Source: Prinsepia uniflora | Lineage: Eukaryota; Streptophyta; Magnoliopsida; Rosales; Rosaceae | DNA length: 64,000 nucleotides | Assembly (NCBI GenBank): GCA_032719365.1 | Contig: CM064871.1 | Location: forward strand, 36,243,566-36,307,565 | Direction of reading: 5' to 3' | Shown here: positions 1-10,925 of the stretch, one piece after another | Numbering within the stretch: the stretch's first letter is position 1 | Layout: each line of letters opens with the position of its first letter | Program-made: the position numbers and the translations under genes | The notes under the pieces: generated by a model | Database searches by the model: none | What the model saw: only the letters and a program-made list of their open reading frames with translations | Told to the model about the DNA's origin: nothing

Positions 1-1107
1 TACTATTGGAGTGTTACGCATGTGTAGGATGTGATGCCTCTGGGTTACTTTCCTCCCGTCATCAACCTGAAAAATAGGGTAAGAGTAGCAGAAATTAGTG
101 GAAACAAACCTCGTTAAGTTACGTTTGGCATGGTACCCGAGGATGACTCGATGTGATGACTTGTAGAGTCGAGACCATTGGACAGTTAGGTTAGTGATAG
201 AGATGGTGATGGTTACGTAGATAAGAGATGATGAGTACGATGGGAGTTGTGTCAAGATGCCACCTCATCTCCACTGAGTGGTGTTTAGGGGAGGAGGGGA
301 ACCCAATGGAGACGATTGAGGTGAATGAGAGAGAATCCCAATAGTAACTGAGTGGCTTGGACGACGCGGAGGTGTCATGGGGATTCGTGAATTTGGCTTT
401 ATGGAGTTTAGATGAGTGTTTTACTATCGAGTAGAGGTTATTCCGTGGTAAATAAGACGATAGGTTGAGTATCATTCAGGAAGAGATGAATAGCCGATAT
501 CTCGAGTAAGATATTGGTAGGTTTGAGATGGGTACGTTTACTAAGATGTGAGTGAGATTAGACACTCTTCAGGTATTGGTCAGAGGACCAGTAGGACACG
601 TTGGACATGGTAGTTGTGGACGTGTTGGTAATTGAATTGGTTCTGATGTTGTTGGTTATTTGAGAACGTGGACTGGACATCGAATACTGTGTACTTGACC
701 AGAATGATATTGCGAGGGTTCGGTGATTGTATGAGCTAGAACTCAAAGCCGTGGTTGGCTAGTGGAACCCTAAAGTTTGAGTTGTGTTTTTCCTGCTAGG
801 GCAAGTATTCGATGAGGTCCAGATACACATAGGACGAGTGAGATGTCAGATTGGTATCAGACGACAGTTTAGGACTCGAGAGGAGTCAGGATCACAGCGT
901 TGGACGCTAAGTAAGACAAGGTGTGGTACGAGGTACACTAGTAGGACTCTGATGTGAGTCGAGGTTTGTGTTGGTGACCCGAGCAGTGATACTGGAGCCG
1001 TGAGTACCAACAGAGCACGACAGGGTGTCGTGAGCGTGGTGTACTGTTAGTAGACCGTCTAGCGACAAACGATTTGAGAGTTGAAACCTTTCAGTTGAAA
1101 CCTCTCA
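1..1107 (+). mobile_element. Internal region of non-coding LTR element G, left part (cut by window edge)
   Basis: This stretch leads, after a Cassandra insertion, into a polypurine tract and the LTR that starts at 2245, so it is the 3' part of the internal region of a plus-strand LTR retrotransposon. No reading frame longer than about 100 codons is present and none resembles Gag or Pol. The element therefore looks like a LARD (large non-autonomous derivative). Its 5' LTR and primer site lie left of the window. Assignment rests on position and on the 3' end; I cannot tell whether this internal region ever coded for protein. Confidence 0.6.
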
Positions 1108-1123
1108 GTGCAATTCCATGATG

Positions 1124-1410
1124 CATGGCACAAAATTGTCCGCTTTGGGCCTCCTCACCCTCACAGTTTTGTTTTTGAGAGCTCACGGTGCAACTTCCCA
1201 GGGGGTCACCCACCATGGAATTGTACCAGCCTCAACTCGCTTAACTTTGGAGTTCCAACTGAACCCAATGCCACTGAGCTCCCAAAAGGCCTCGTGCTAG
1301 AGAGGTGTGTGCCTATACCTTTAAGGCACACCACCATTCCCCTCCTAGACCATTCCCCTCGCAGGAATGTGGGATCGTTCACCGTTCCCTTCAGGACACA
1401 GACTTTTACA
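1124..1410 (-). repeat. Cassandra 3' LTR, outer end truncated
   Basis: It matches the LTR at 1480-1799 from about 1126 onward but lacks that copy's first 45 bases or so in plus coordinates. Its other end, TTACA at 1410, is intact. Immediately left of it, 1108-1123 is an inverted copy of 1602-1617 from the other LTR. Confidence 0.8.
1187..1256 (-). promoter_or_regulatory. 5S rRNA-derived Pol III promoter segment (Cassandra 3' LTR)
   Basis: Read on the minus strand this contains AACTCCAAAGTTAAGCG, close to the 5S rRNA A-box region, followed after about 30 nt by GGGTGACCCCCTGGGAAGT, close to the 5S C-box. In known Cassandra elements this segment recruits RNA polymerase III. It is not a complete 5S gene. 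Confidence 0.8.
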
Positions 1411-1479
1411 ATCCACCCCCTTAGGGCCCAACGTCCTCGCTGCACCCTTCCTGGTCGGGGTTTGGCTCTGATACCATTC

Positions 1480-1799
1480 TGTCAGGACCCGACCCTTCTT
1501 GGTCAGGACCCGACTCTAGCACGAACTTGTACACTTTGGGTCTCTTTGCCCTCACGATTTTGTTTTCGAGAGCTCACGGTGCAACTTCCTAGGGGGTCAC
1601 CCATCATGGAATTGCACCAGCCTTAACTCGCTTAACTTTGGAGTTCCAGCTGAACCCAAAGCCACTGAGCTCCCAAAAGGCCTCGTGCTAGATAGGTGTA
1701 TGCCTACACCTTTAAGGCACATAACCATTCCCTCCTAGACCATTCCCCTCGTAGGAATGTGGGATCGTTCACCGTTCCTTCCAGGACACGGGCTTTACA
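1480..1799 (-). repeat. Cassandra 5' LTR (complete, 320 bp)
   Basis: Bounded by TGTCAGGACCC at 1480 and TTTACA at 1799 in plus coordinates, giving TGTAAA...CTGACA on the element strand. The primer site follows directly on the minus strand, which identifies it as the 5' LTR. Confidence 0.85.
1578..1647 (-). promoter_or_regulatory. 5S rRNA-derived Pol III promoter segment (Cassandra 5' LTR)
   Basis: Same arrangement as at 1187-1256: A-box-like AACTCCAAAGTTAAGCG, then C-box-like GGGTGACCCCCTAGGAAGT on the minus strand. One base of the C-box differs from the other LTR (CCTAGG against CCTGGG), a sign of independent decay after insertion. Confidence 0.8.
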
Positions 1800-2244
1800 A
1801 GGATGTCAGCTTGAGTTGTCAACTGAGAAGAGCTGTCAAGCTGAAAAGCTGAAAGAAGTTAGCTTGGTATGTTAGCTTAGTATAACTGGATGGTCGATTC
1901 ATTGATGTCATCTTGGTATCAGTGGACCGGTGAGTTGGACATGTGATGACTCGAATTTGGATTCCCGAGACTCGGTTGTGGGAGTTGAGTTTTGGAGCTT
2001 TGGAACCTTCTGGTGACGGTAAGTCACGAGTTTGTTGATTACAATCACTGAGGACTGAGTTGAGTATCAGCATTGACCGTTGCATTGTGGTTAACATTGA
2101 GTGACGTTTGGGTACAAAAGAGTACTGTGACTAATTGATTGGACGTGTATGTTTGCACGAGGCACTTTTGAGTTTGAGGTAAAAATGGATTTCCACCGTT
2201 GGATGTGGATTTGCGTAAGTTGAATTTCGTTAAGGAGGGAAGAT
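1800..2244 (+). mobile_element. Internal region of element G, right part with polypurine tract
   Basis: This continues the internal region after the Cassandra insertion. It ends in a purine-rich tract TAAGGAGGGAAGAT (about 2231-2244) directly before the LTR start TGTAATAACCCG, the normal primer for plus-strand DNA synthesis. AATTTCG just before the tract is a remnant of the PPT-proximal dyad seen in B and J. No coding sequence is recognisable. Confidence 0.7.
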
Positions 2245-3769
2245 TGTAATAACCCGTATTGAGTTTATGGGATCAATTAAGGATTATCGTGGCTAATCGG
2301 GAATTAGTCGTGGATTTTCGGATGGTCAGTATAAAATGATGATTTTGCCCCTAGAATGGGCAAAAAGTTAACTTTTGACCCGGGAGGTTAAATGCACGGG
2401 GACAGAAGACTATTATGTAGATCGAGATGTTACGAGTCTGTATACAAGCAGCACGTCGAAATCGGATGTTCGACGGGAAAGTTACAGGTCACGAAAGAGA
2501 AACAATATTATTAATGTTTTATGAGAAAATTGGACAAGTGGCTATTTTAGATTGGGTTGAAATCTGGAGGAGGGGGACCACTTGATGAATGACGAGTGTC
2601 ACCCATCTGATTGGCCCAAAACCCTAAGTGTTGGGATATTTGGGATATTTGTTCTACATCTTCTTTGTTCTCTCTAACCGAAAACCCACACATAACCCAC
2701 CCCAAAAATCAAACACCCAACCACCAATCCTCACCCATTGATTTTGGGGTGTGAAGGGAAGTGAGAGTGTGAGAGGAGACAATCACGATGGTGGCAACGG
2801 TTTGGACAACCGTGCGCAGTGGTTGGAGACCCGTAGGCAAGCCCTTTAATGTTCAAAAATTCGAATTCAAGTTCTAGGAAATTTTAAGGGCTCCTGATGA
2901 TCAAAACATGTTCCTTGGGAGTGTGTGAGGCTGTAGGGACCAATTTTGAAGGTTGTGGTGGCCAGAATTGACGGGGAATCGAAGTTGCAAGTGGCTATCA
3001 CTGTGCATCATTTAGAAGGTATGATTTGAACCTTTTTGGTTAATTCTGCATTTAAGCATCCATTCTAGAGGTCGAGACGATTCTAGGGGTCCAAAAATAG
3101 TGGGAAATGGTGGTAAGATAAGTGAAAACCAGTCGGGTCAGGTCGCCGGTCCGGTTGACCTGGTTGCAGGGGTCCAGGTCGACCCATCGAGAGGTAGACG
3201 ATGATGACGTCAGCAGGTGACATCATATCCTGCCACAGGTGTCAGGCCACGTGGCCAATCAGGGGCTGCCATGTGAAAACTGTCAGGTCCAAATAGCACT
3301 AACATGTGTTAGACACATGGACCAATCAGGAACTGATACGTCGCACTGTCAGACTTGACAAGTGTCAGACCTGTCACGTTGACGTCGGTCGTTGACTTTG
3401 ATTGCTGACGTCAGCGTTGACTTTGACAAGCGTTGACTAGGGAACTTTGACCGGCATGTGAGGGCGCATGGGTACGTATTTCGAGGTGAGATCAGTCCCA
3501 TTCAAAAGGTTTCGACGATCTGAATCCAATGGTGGTGGTTTCAGGTTGATCATAGATTTTTAGGTTGGTCAAATTGAGGTTTTTAGCCTAGGGATGCGTG
3601 TTCGGGACACGTTGACTTTTTTGGGAGTTTTGAGGGTTCTTGATTAGGACTTGTCTCGATTGGTGGTGACCTTTAAGTGTGTTTTGGATAGGTCAGGACC
3701 ACCCGGAGAGTTCAGTATGACCCTGAATGGCTTACGGTGTAGCTTGCAAGCGCATAGTAAGGACGGTTT

Positions 3770-4968
3770 GTGAGTGGATATTTTCTTTCTAAATATGATG
3801 CATGTATAACTGTTTTATATGTTTTAAATACATGAGTTGAGATGCCTTGAGTTCATATGATTGTGTTGTTTTGGTAATTTCGTATAACTGTGGCTTTGCA
3901 TGTATTTCGAGAATTGATGTTTTATGCTATACTTTGGGCTTAGGCCATATTTTATACGAGCATTTGATTTCAATGATTTAAAAAACAAATGATTTCAGAT
4001 TTGGAAATATTATATCGGGCTTGAGACCCATTTGATTGTATGAGGTATCGGGCTTGAGGGCCAATTAGTTTATACACTCGGGCTTGAGGCCCAGTTGGTT
4101 TATAATATCGGGCTTGGGGCCCAATTGGTTATGGAATTGGGCATGAGTCCCAGTTGTGGTTTATTGAGATGATTTTGGGCTGAGTCCCCATGAGTTTTGG
4201 AAATTGGAATGGATTCGAGAATCCTGAATTTGGTGAAAATGGTTTATGGAAGTTATACCTCGGGCTGAGACCCTGTTGGAATGCTTTAACTGGATTTGAG
4301 GTATAAATGGTTTTATAATGGTTTTCCACTGGATTTGATTTCAGTTTTAAAACTACCATTCTTATGAGTGGATTGTCTCCTGCAGGCGTCAGGGACCCTG
4401 AAGTAGTCCTGGCGTATTGCCTAAGAGAGGACGCCCTACGGAAAGACCGCAGAGAGGCTCACGTAGAGAGACTTAGGATCAGGATTGCTATTGATTAGAC
4501 ATCTGCGATGTCATACCCCGGGCAGAGATTCGGAAAAGGCACATCTCTATGGTACCGCCCGAACACTAGTGGACCCAGGGCTTCTTCGGACTTGAGACCC
4601 CCAAGTGGCACACATAGCCTTATGACTGTGACAATATGGATTAGACATCTGGGATGTCGAGCATCTCGGATGCCAAGGATTGGTAAAAATATATTTTTAC
4701 TGGATGTATTATTTTTGTGTTAACTGATTTGGGCAGTGACCCACATGAATTGGTTTTGGGCTGAGTTCCCTCGTGATTATGGTTTTGGGCTAAGGCCCTA
4801 ATGATTGGAAAGAGGAAATGATTTGGTCTAAGAAATGGTTGAAATAACTGGTTTTATATGCATGCATGCTTTTCAATGAAGGGTATAAATGTCTTTTCGT
4901 GAAATATGTTTTATAAACTATTTATTTTCGTCCACTCACAGTTTTTAATAGTTTTTAATACCCTTTAG
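3770..4968 (+). other. Putative leader intron in LTR G
   Basis: Bounded by GTGAGTGGA (3770) and TTTAATACCCTTTAG/GTTGATC (AG at 4967-4968). GTCCACTCAC (4930-4939), 30 nt before the AG, fits a branch-point position and is complementary to the 5' end. The sequence after the AG (GTTGATCGCGAATGCGGGCTG) is conserved in LTRs D, E, I, A and K, as expected for an exon, while the interior diverges. Inferred from sequence only. Confidence 0.5.
4014..4330 (+). repeat. Array of short hairpin repeats in LTR G
   Basis: Six to eight degenerate units of about 27-30 bp have the form CGGGCTTGAGGCCCAGTTGG. Each core is a dyad such as GGGC..GCCC or GGGC..GTCC. Further units (GGGCTGAGTTCCC type) occur at about 4725-4795. 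Confidence 0.75.
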
Positions 4969-5143
4969 GTTGATCGCGAATGCGGGCTGTAGCAGAGACC
5001 GAGACATCACATGCCTCTACAGATCCTGGCATACTCTGAAAACCCCAAGAGGGTTAGGTGTATCCTTGGTCTGGCTCGAGGTGTCAGACGGGAGGATGGC
5101 ACATTCCGCGTTAATCCAGGGAGGATTGGGATGGGGTGTGTCA

Positions 5144-6435
5144 CATTCCATGTCATCTTGTCAAGCCACATGGCAATCTATCAGAGGTTGTCAGCTCTAG
5201 TCGGCAGTGACATGGCAGTGCCACGTTATGCCTTGTTAGACCATGTGGACTAGTGGAATGGTGCCACGTGGACCAGTGGAATGGTGCCACGTGGACCAGT
5301 GGAATGGTGCCACGTGGAAACATGTCAGAGGGTGTCAGGTGACATGGCAGCTAACGTGGCAGGTCCACATCAACATTGTCAAGCCACGCAGACCAGTGAG
5401 GAGGTACCACGTGGCAGTGTGTCAGAGACCTATCAGAGATGTCAGGGACACGTGTTAGGATACATGGCAGTGATGACGTCAACATGTGACGTCCTCATGT
5501 GATGTGGCAGTGTTAGAGTGTGACACATGGCACTAGTCAAGGAGTGCGATGTGGCAGGCCATCGGACTTGTCATGCTGACGTCAGCGTTGACTGGCATTG
5601 ACCAGCGTTGATTGGCGCTTGTGAACTTTGACAGGCATATAAGGGCACGTGGACACAAATTTCAAGGTGAAACTGATCATGTTTAAAAGGTTTCGACGAT
5701 CTGAATCCAATGGTTGTGGTTTCAGGTCGATTGGAGATCGTCTAGTTTGTGTTTTGGAGATTTTTTTACCTCTGGAAGCGTGTTCAGGATGCCCTCTCGA
5801 TTCCGGAGAGTATGGATTAGCCCTGGAGTGGCTTACGGTGTGGGTTGCCGGCACGCAATACCGACGATTTGTGAATGGACTTTGATTTCTAAATGATGCA
5901 TGCATATATATGTTTTATAGCTTGATGAATATGGTTTGAAATGCCCGATCTACGTTTTATATGATTTGAATGATATTTTTATTAACAGCGTGAATGATTT
6001 CACAGAGATGCTTGAAATCGCTATTTCGAGCTTGAGACCTAGTTTACCTAAGGTTTGACTTAGAGTATAGTCAAATGGGAATTTGAACAATGATTTGATA
6101 ACGAAATGGTTTTCGAATTTGGACATGATAACTCGGGCTTGTGACCTAGTTCTGGTTTATATTAAATGATATTAGGGCTTTTGACCCTTTTGTGGATTGA
6201 GATATGAGATTTTGGGCTTGAGACCCTGTTCTGCTTTGTGATTTGAGATTTCGGGCTTGTGACCCCGTTGGATATGATACTGGACACTGATTTTATGAGA
6301 TTTGTGGAAACTGATTTTGGGCTGAGACCCTATGTGAAATAACTGTTTTTATTTGAGAAACGATAGTTTGAAAATGTGTTTCCACTGTTTTTATTATGAC
6401 CATTCTCCGCGGTTAACTAATCTAATCTAATCTAA
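5144..6435 (+). mobile_element. Fragment of older LTR H
   Basis: Related to the middle of LTR G: a TGACGTCA-rich zone, then AAGGTTTCGACGATCTGAAT, then a decayed intron start GTGAATGGAC near 5871 and TGCATGCA near 5896, then hairpin units (GGGCTTGAGACCC type) to about 6340. Its left part lies beyond G, which inserted here. Its right end breaks off at about 6410-6435 beside element F after an ATCTAATCTAATCTAATG run. No complete end is visible. Confidence 0.65.
5249..5317 (+). repeat. Three 23-bp tandem repeats, each with a G-box
   Basis: The unit ACCAGTGGAATGGTGCCACGTGG occurs three times head to tail (5249, 5272, 5295; the first has ACTAG). Each unit contains the palindrome CCACGTGG, a perfect G-box core bound by plant bZIP and bHLH factors. 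It lies in the U3-like part of LTR H. Confidence 0.85.
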
Positions 6436-6713
6436 TGTAACCTAATTTAAGAAGAGATGGGGAAAGTGGAAGAAATGTGGAGAATTAAGGAAAACCTCTA
6501 TAGCCATGAAAGCCCAAAGTTGATTATAGGTCATCATTGTCTTTCGAAGCCTCCTAGCTCAGGACACCCAAGTGTTGGGTGACTCCTTATGGTTGTTTAG
6601 AGCAAAAAAAGAAAGTGGTTGGGTCATAGGGAAAGTTGGGAGAACTCAGGTAGAAGGATGGTCGTACGTGGTGGATTCAATCCATAACTTCAAGGTAAGT
6701 TTCTCTGTTTATA
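6436..6713 (+). mobile_element. Element F 5' LTR, left piece
   Basis: 6450-6713 matches 53490-53740 in F's 3' LTR (shared stretches around AAACTCTATAGCC, GAAAGCCC and GGTAAGTTT), so this is F's other LTR. The start is uncertain. TGTAAC at 6436 could be the LTR start followed by a deletion of about 500 bp relative to the 3' LTR. Interrupted at 6713 by solo LTR E; the LTR resumes at 47071. Confidence 0.6.
6709..6713. repeat. TSD TTATA, left copy, of solo LTR E
   Basis: Identical to 47071-47075 on the other side of E and everything nested in it. Confidence 0.85.
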
Positions 6714-6878
6714 TGACAGGCCCCATCCCTAATCCCTTAAGATTAGCGTGGGATGACCTACTCTTGTCTGACACCACGTGTCAGACCATGGATACTACCA
6801 TGACCCACTCAGGGTTTCCAGAGTAGGTAGCTTCATGTGATGCATCAGTCTCTACTACAGCCTACATCCACGATCAAC

Positions 6879-7890
6879 CTGGAGGGTGCCAAAACCAATA
6901 AATGTGTGAGTGGACAAAAATAAACATTTTGGAAAAAAAAATTTCGAAATCATCATTTAACCCTCTATTTTATAAAGCATGCATGCATATCCAATTAAAC
7001 CTTACTTTCCAATAAAATAGTAACAGACAAAAACAAATGTTTTCATCGCAAAACCAACACATGTGAAAATATCTGGACACAAAGCAACAAAGAAAAATCA
7101 TGACCCATCCTTATATCCCACATCTGTCTCATACCATCATATCATCATCAGTCACGATATCCATGCAACGCGTGCCAATAAGCTCCAAGACAGCTCACGT
7201 CCGAGTACGTCCCCGTGAACTAATCTACGGTCGACGTTCATATTGTAGTGAACAAATCAACGACCGATTTCATACAAAAGCATTCATGAGCCGAGCCTCC
7301 CACGGCTACTCGTCAACAGGCAGTGCATCGTGACCTCTCTAGGGGGGGGGGGGGGACAGCGCATTGCGGAAGAGAGCAACATATCATAGGGTCCTTTCCA
7401 GGGAAACATGTTCACAACAAGAGGCCCTATCCAGGGAAACACACTCCTACCATAGTCATATCAATAATCACGAAAAATGGTCATAATAAAAACAGTGAAA
7501 ACACATTTTCATAAACGGTTGTATCTCAAATCAAATCAGTTGTTTTGCATAGGGTCTCTGCCCAAACACAGTTTCTACAAACATCATAAAAACAGTGTCC
7601 AGTCCTCATTTTAAAATATTCAAATTATTTCATCAATCAAATCACTGTTCAATTTCACATTTGGCTATAATCTAAGTCAAAATCATTATCCAACTAGGTC
7701 TCAAGCCCAAAATGCTATTTTCATGCAAATCCGTAAAATTTTTCAATTCCAAACCATGATCAAACCAATATATAAATCTTTATGCAATTCATCATCCAAA
7801 GCAATATGAAAACCTTGAATTTCAAACCATATGCTCATAAAACCATTAAAACGTATATGTATACATCATTTATAAATCAAAGTCCACTCA
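6879..7890 (-). other. Putative leader intron in LTR E
   Basis: On the minus strand: start GTGAGTGGAC (reverse of 7881-7890), branch-like GTCCACTCAC (reverse of 6906-6915), end CACCCTCCAG/GTTGATCG. Complementarity between start and branch segment is 10 of 10. The interior holds a run of 14 G residues at 7342-7355 (C on the element strand). Confidence 0.45.
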
Positions 7891-8466
7891 CAAGCAGTCC
7901 ACGCTGCGTGCTCAAAACCCGCGTCGTAAGCCAATCTGAAGCCTTTGGAAAGTCCAGGCCTGTCCAAATCACACCCAAGGGTCACTAACAATCCAAATAA
8001 GTCTGTATGTAAACACCTCTAAACCCCAAAATAGTAAACGTGTCCCGAACACACTTCTCGAGGCTATAAACCTCCAAAGCATCCATCAACCGATCTCCGA
8101 TCGACTTGAAACCACAACCAGTGGATTTAGAACGTCGAAACCTTTTGAATAAGACCAATTTGACCTTGAAATTCTTGCCAATGCGTCCACACGCGCCACT
8201 CAAAGTTTGGTTAACGATGGTCAATCCTGGTGAACGTTGACGCCAGCCCTAGTTGACGTCACTGTTGACGTCAGCCTGACATCACTGCTAACGTCAGCCT
8301 AACATTTGACAACCTGACAACTCCTAACAGCCTGCCACATGGCACACCCTGATTGGTGCCACATGTCACCCTTTGCCACATGCCACATGTCCATGCTAAC
8401 ATCATTTGCTGATGTCATCATGACACATCAGTTGCCACATCACTAGACAACCCTTAACATAATGCC

Positions 8467-8471
8467 ACGTG
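8467..8471. repeat. TSD ACGTG, left copy, of solo LTR D
   Basis: Identical to 46044-46048, immediately after the D end GGTCGTGTCA. Confidence 0.9.
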
Positions 8472-10099
8472 TGTAACGAGCCGTCTCGAATATTGGGATT
8501 AAATATTAATTAATTATGGATTAATGTGACTAATCGGGGATTAGTCGAGAGAATTCAGACAAATGGTGTAAAATGACCATTTTGCCTTTGGAATTGAGAA
8601 AAATGTTGACTTTTGATCTGGAGAGTGAAACATACGAGGATCGATGAGTGTGACGTAGATCGGGACGTCACAAGTTCGTAGACATAAGCAGCACATCAAA
8701 ATCGGACTTCGTACGAGGAAGTTATAGTTCAAGAAAGGAATCTGAACTATTAATGCAAACCGATGAAGTGTACAGTTGGCTTAATTGGATTGGTTCAAAT
8801 ACCTGGGAGGACCAATTGATGAATGACAAGTGTCACTCATCTGATTGGCCCATTACCCCAAACAATAGGATCCTTATTTCACCTTCATCTTCATTTTGTA
8901 TATCAATCCCTTCGTGAACCCAAACCAGTACACCAAATCCCACGCACAGAACCCTCAATCCTCATTTATTGCTTTTGGGCTGTGAATGAATGTTGGAGAG
9001 GAGACTGAGATGATGAGGATGGTGGCCATGGAGGAGCAACGACGCCGAGGTAAAACCAAACCCGTGAGCCCTATTTTTGGGTCAAAAATGGTAAGTTGGA
9101 TTTTAGCGATTGCTGATCAATTTGGTGGCTTGCACGAGGTCCTTGAAGGTGAGACAAGTTGGTTGGGATCGATTTCGAGGATCGAGGTGGCTGGAATCAT
9201 TGGCAGGTTAGAGTTGCAGGTGGATGGTTATTGTTTATCTTCAAATAGGTATGATCTCGATCTGATTTCATAATTTTGAACCCATAGATCGATAGGGTAG
9301 ACTGAGACGAATAAAATGGGGGAAAAACGGGGTTGAATGGTGGTTAAAGGGTGGAGAACTGGTCAGATCAGGCCGCAGGTACTATGCGACCCGATTGCAG
9401 GACCCAACTGAGGATAGAGATGACATGATGACATCAGTGATGACGTCATCAAGGTGACGTTATCCTGTCAGATCTGACAATGTCATACTAACATGTCAGA
9501 TAGAGAACAATGAGAGCTCAACATGTGGCACTATCAGGGTTGTCAGTACTGACGTCATGCTGACGTCAGCGTTGACTTGTCAAGGTTGACTAGTCGTGGG
9601 GAGGCGCATGGGCTCGAATTTCGAGGTAAGCCAGTGTCATTTTCAAGGTTCCGATAATTCGGATCCAATGGTGGTGGTTTCAGGTCGATTAGAGATCGTT
9701 AAGTTGGTCAAATCGAGGTTTTCACCTCAAGAAACGTGTCCGAGACATGTTGACTTTTTCGGGAGTTGTGGGATTTTATCCTATACTTATATAGATGGTT
9801 AGTGACCTTCGAGTATGATTTGGATAGGTCTAGGAGGTCCAGAGATGGTGATTTAGCTCAGGGAGGCTTATGGCACGCGTATCGAGGAGACAGCCAGGAC
9901 GGTCTGTGAGTGGATATGGTTTCTAAATATGATGCATGCGTAACTGTTTTATCTGTGTTAAATATGTGATTTATGATGGATTTGATTGTGGTAATTAGTA
10001 TTCACGTATTTGCACGTATTTCGAGGTTTATGGGTTTATACTATGTTCTACGAGATTTTGGTTTTAATAATGGTTCAATGGTATGATTTCGGATTTGGA

Positions 10100-10300
10100 A
10101 ATATGGAATCGGGCTTGAGCCCCATTTGATTTACAAACTAACGGACTTGGCATCCATTTGATTTAATGAGGCATCGGGCCGGAGACCCATTTGATTAATA
10201 CGATCGGGCTTGAGGCCTAGTTGGTTATGATATCGGGCTTGAGGCCTAGTTGGTTATGATATCGGGCTTGAGGCCTAGTTGGTTTATGAAATGGAATTTT
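10100..10300 (+). repeat. Hairpin-repeat array 1 in LTR D
   Basis: Units of about 27-29 bp such as ATCGGGCTTGAGGCCTAGTT; three consecutive near-identical copies at about 10202-10285. Cores pair as GGGC/GCCT or GGGC/GCCC with loop TTGA. Confidence 0.75.
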
Positions 10301-10764
10301 GGGCTGAGTCCCTTGAATTTGGAAATTGGAATTGTGGGAATGGTTTATGAAAGTTATACTTCAGGCACGAGACCCATTTGTGGATTTACGATGGTTTTAT
10401 GGAAATTCTGGGCATAGCCCTTTGAACAGTTTTGAGATTATTTATGAAATGGTTTTCCATATACCATCCTTACGAGTAGTTTCCCTCCATACGTCTCGTA
10501 GTATCCTGGAGTAGTCTTGGCGTACTACTTGAGAGGGGCTGCCCCGAGGCACAACTCATGATCAAGAGTGCAATTATGGATAATACCTCCAGGGAGGGTC
10601 ATTGATCTAAAAGGTCATTGACCTGGGAGGACCTTGGGGAGACTCGAGATTGAGACCTCGAATAGCACGCTTAGCTTGAAAACCATGACAACGGTATTAA
10701 TTAGGCATCAGGGATGCCGAGGATTGGTTACATTGTATTTCGATAAACTGGTTATTTAATATTG

Positions 10765-10925
10765 ATTGGTTTTAGGATGAGTTCCCATATATTTGGTTTT
10801 GGGCTGAGTTCCCTTATACTTGGTTTTGGGCTGAGTTCCCATATATTTGGTTTTGGGCTGAGTTCTCATATATTTGGTTTTGGGCTGAGTTCCCATATAC
10901 TTGGTTTTGGGTCGAGCTCCCACAT
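10765..10925 (+). repeat. Hairpin-repeat array 2 in LTR D (about 28-bp period)
   Basis: Five to six head-to-tail units TTTGGGCTGAGTTCCCATAT, giving the dyad GGG..CCC around CTGAGTT. The high identity between units indicates recent local expansion. Confidence 0.8.

Larger units (their letters stand above)
1124..1799 (-). mobile_element. Cassandra-type TRIM element
   Basis: Two direct copies of an LTR of about 290-320 bp (1124-1410 and 1480-1799) flank only 69 bp of internal DNA. On the minus strand the internal part begins with the primer site TGGTATCAGAGC (1465-1476) directly after the LTR end and finishes with a purine tract next to the second LTR. The LTRs contain 5S rRNA-like sequence, the hallmark of Cassandra TRIMs of vascular plants. 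There is no coding capacity, so movement must depend on proteins of other elements. It sits in the internal region of G. No clean target duplication is visible because the left end is rearranged. Confidence 0.85.
2245..5143 (+). mobile_element. 3' LTR of element G (2899 bp)
   Basis: Starts TGTAATAACCCG after the polypurine tract and ends GGGATGGGGTGTGTCA, so it has TG...CA ends. It shares the family architecture: an ATTAG/CTAAT dyad near the start, a diverged form of the U3 palindrome near 2585, a putative leader intron at 3770-4968 with hairpin arrays, and a GTGTCAGACGGGAG segment near the end. The next five bases, CATTC (5144-5148), would be the target duplication; the partner lies outside the window. 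G is inserted in LTR fragment H. Confidence 0.85.
6714..8471 (-). mobile_element. Solo LTR E, first piece (minus orientation)
   Basis: Begins TGACAGGCCCC, the reverse complement of the usual GGTCCTGTCA LTR end, and carries the terminal hairpin GTCTGACAC-CAC-GTGTCAGAC (6766-6786). A putative leader intron lies at 6879-7890 and a TGACGTCA-rich zone at 8230-8470. It is interrupted at 8471 by LTR D and resumes at 46049-47070. Total length without the insert is 2780 bp. It has no internal region, so it is a solo LTR produced by LTR-LTR recombination. Confidence 0.85.

Noticed and set aside
1108..1626. 172-codon plus-strand frame
   Set aside because: Runs antisense through both Cassandra LTRs and their 69-bp internal region; it is explained entirely by the TRIM.
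1578..1647. Functional 5S rRNA gene
   Set aside because: Only parts of the 5S sequence are present and diverged, inside a TRIM LTR; there is no complete 120-bp gene.
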